Positions 5,779 through 5,779 of a DNA stretch of 5,779 nt are shown here, piece by piece. This stretch comes from JAKBCQ01 sp021807585. Lineage in GTDB: Bacteria > Planctomycetota > Planctomycetia > Isosphaerales > Isosphaeraceae. Position numbers and translations under genes: made by a program. The stretch covers positions 1 through 5,779 of the forward strand of contig DAHWFG010000528.1 in assembly GCA_027325115.1 (NCBI GenBank), given 5' to 3'. Position 1 is the stretch's first letter; the number at the start of each line of letters is the position of its first letter. The notes under the pieces are model-generated. The model was not told the origin of the DNA, searched no databases, and worked only from the letters and a program-made list of their open reading frames with translations.

Positions 5779-5779
5779 G

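Noticed and set aside
1..5779. CRISPR array, insertion sequence, tRNA/rRNA gene, defence or toxin-antitoxin system
   Set aside because: No spaced identical repeats, transposase motifs, terminal inverted repeats, tRNA-like folds or defence-family motifs were seen. The window is mostly ordinary chromosomal housekeeping genes.

Overview
The window most likely comes from a planctomycete, probably near the Isosphaeraceae. The best evidence is the first gene, whose N-terminus carries a basic stretch followed by GLEDRRLLSG. This is a form of the LE(P/D)RxLLS motif found at the start of many large planctomycete surface or exported proteins. The DNA is GC-rich by eye, with many CGATCG-type words and codons ending in G or C. 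The assignment rests on the motif and overall character, not on a database comparison.

Layout: (1) 1-172, a short leader with a very good Shine-Dalgarno. (2) 173-1756 (+), a 527-residue exported or surface protein of unknown function with a repetitive, beta-solenoid-like core. (3) 1757-1905, a convergent intergenic gap with a stem-loop and an AT-rich palindrome. (4) 1906-3414 (-), purD, phosphoribosylamine-glycine ligase of purine synthesis, starting at TTG. (5) 3415-3858, a divergent promoter region of about 440 bp with no credible gene. (6) 3859-4875 (+), asd, aspartate-semialdehyde dehydrogenase, probably starting at GTG. (7) 4944-5681 (+), truA, tRNA pseudouridine synthase. (8) 5682-5779, a tail that may hold the last codons of another minus-strand gene.

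The three recognisable enzymes are housekeeping genes from different pathways: purines, aspartate-family amino acids and tRNA modification. They look like dispersed neighbours rather than one functional operon. Only asd and truA, 68 bp apart on the same strand, could be co-transcribed.

The most unusual feature is inside purD. The protein is about 70 residues longer than the normal family length of roughly 430. The extra length is an ancient in-frame tandem duplication of the ATP-grasp lid (B) subdomain. Residues 122-187 align without a gap to residues 192-257 at an exact 70-residue offset, with 20 of 66 identical. The second copy keeps the glycine-rich ATP loop and the first has lost it. A second point of interest is a sigma-54-like -24/-12 element immediately upstream of the likely asd start.
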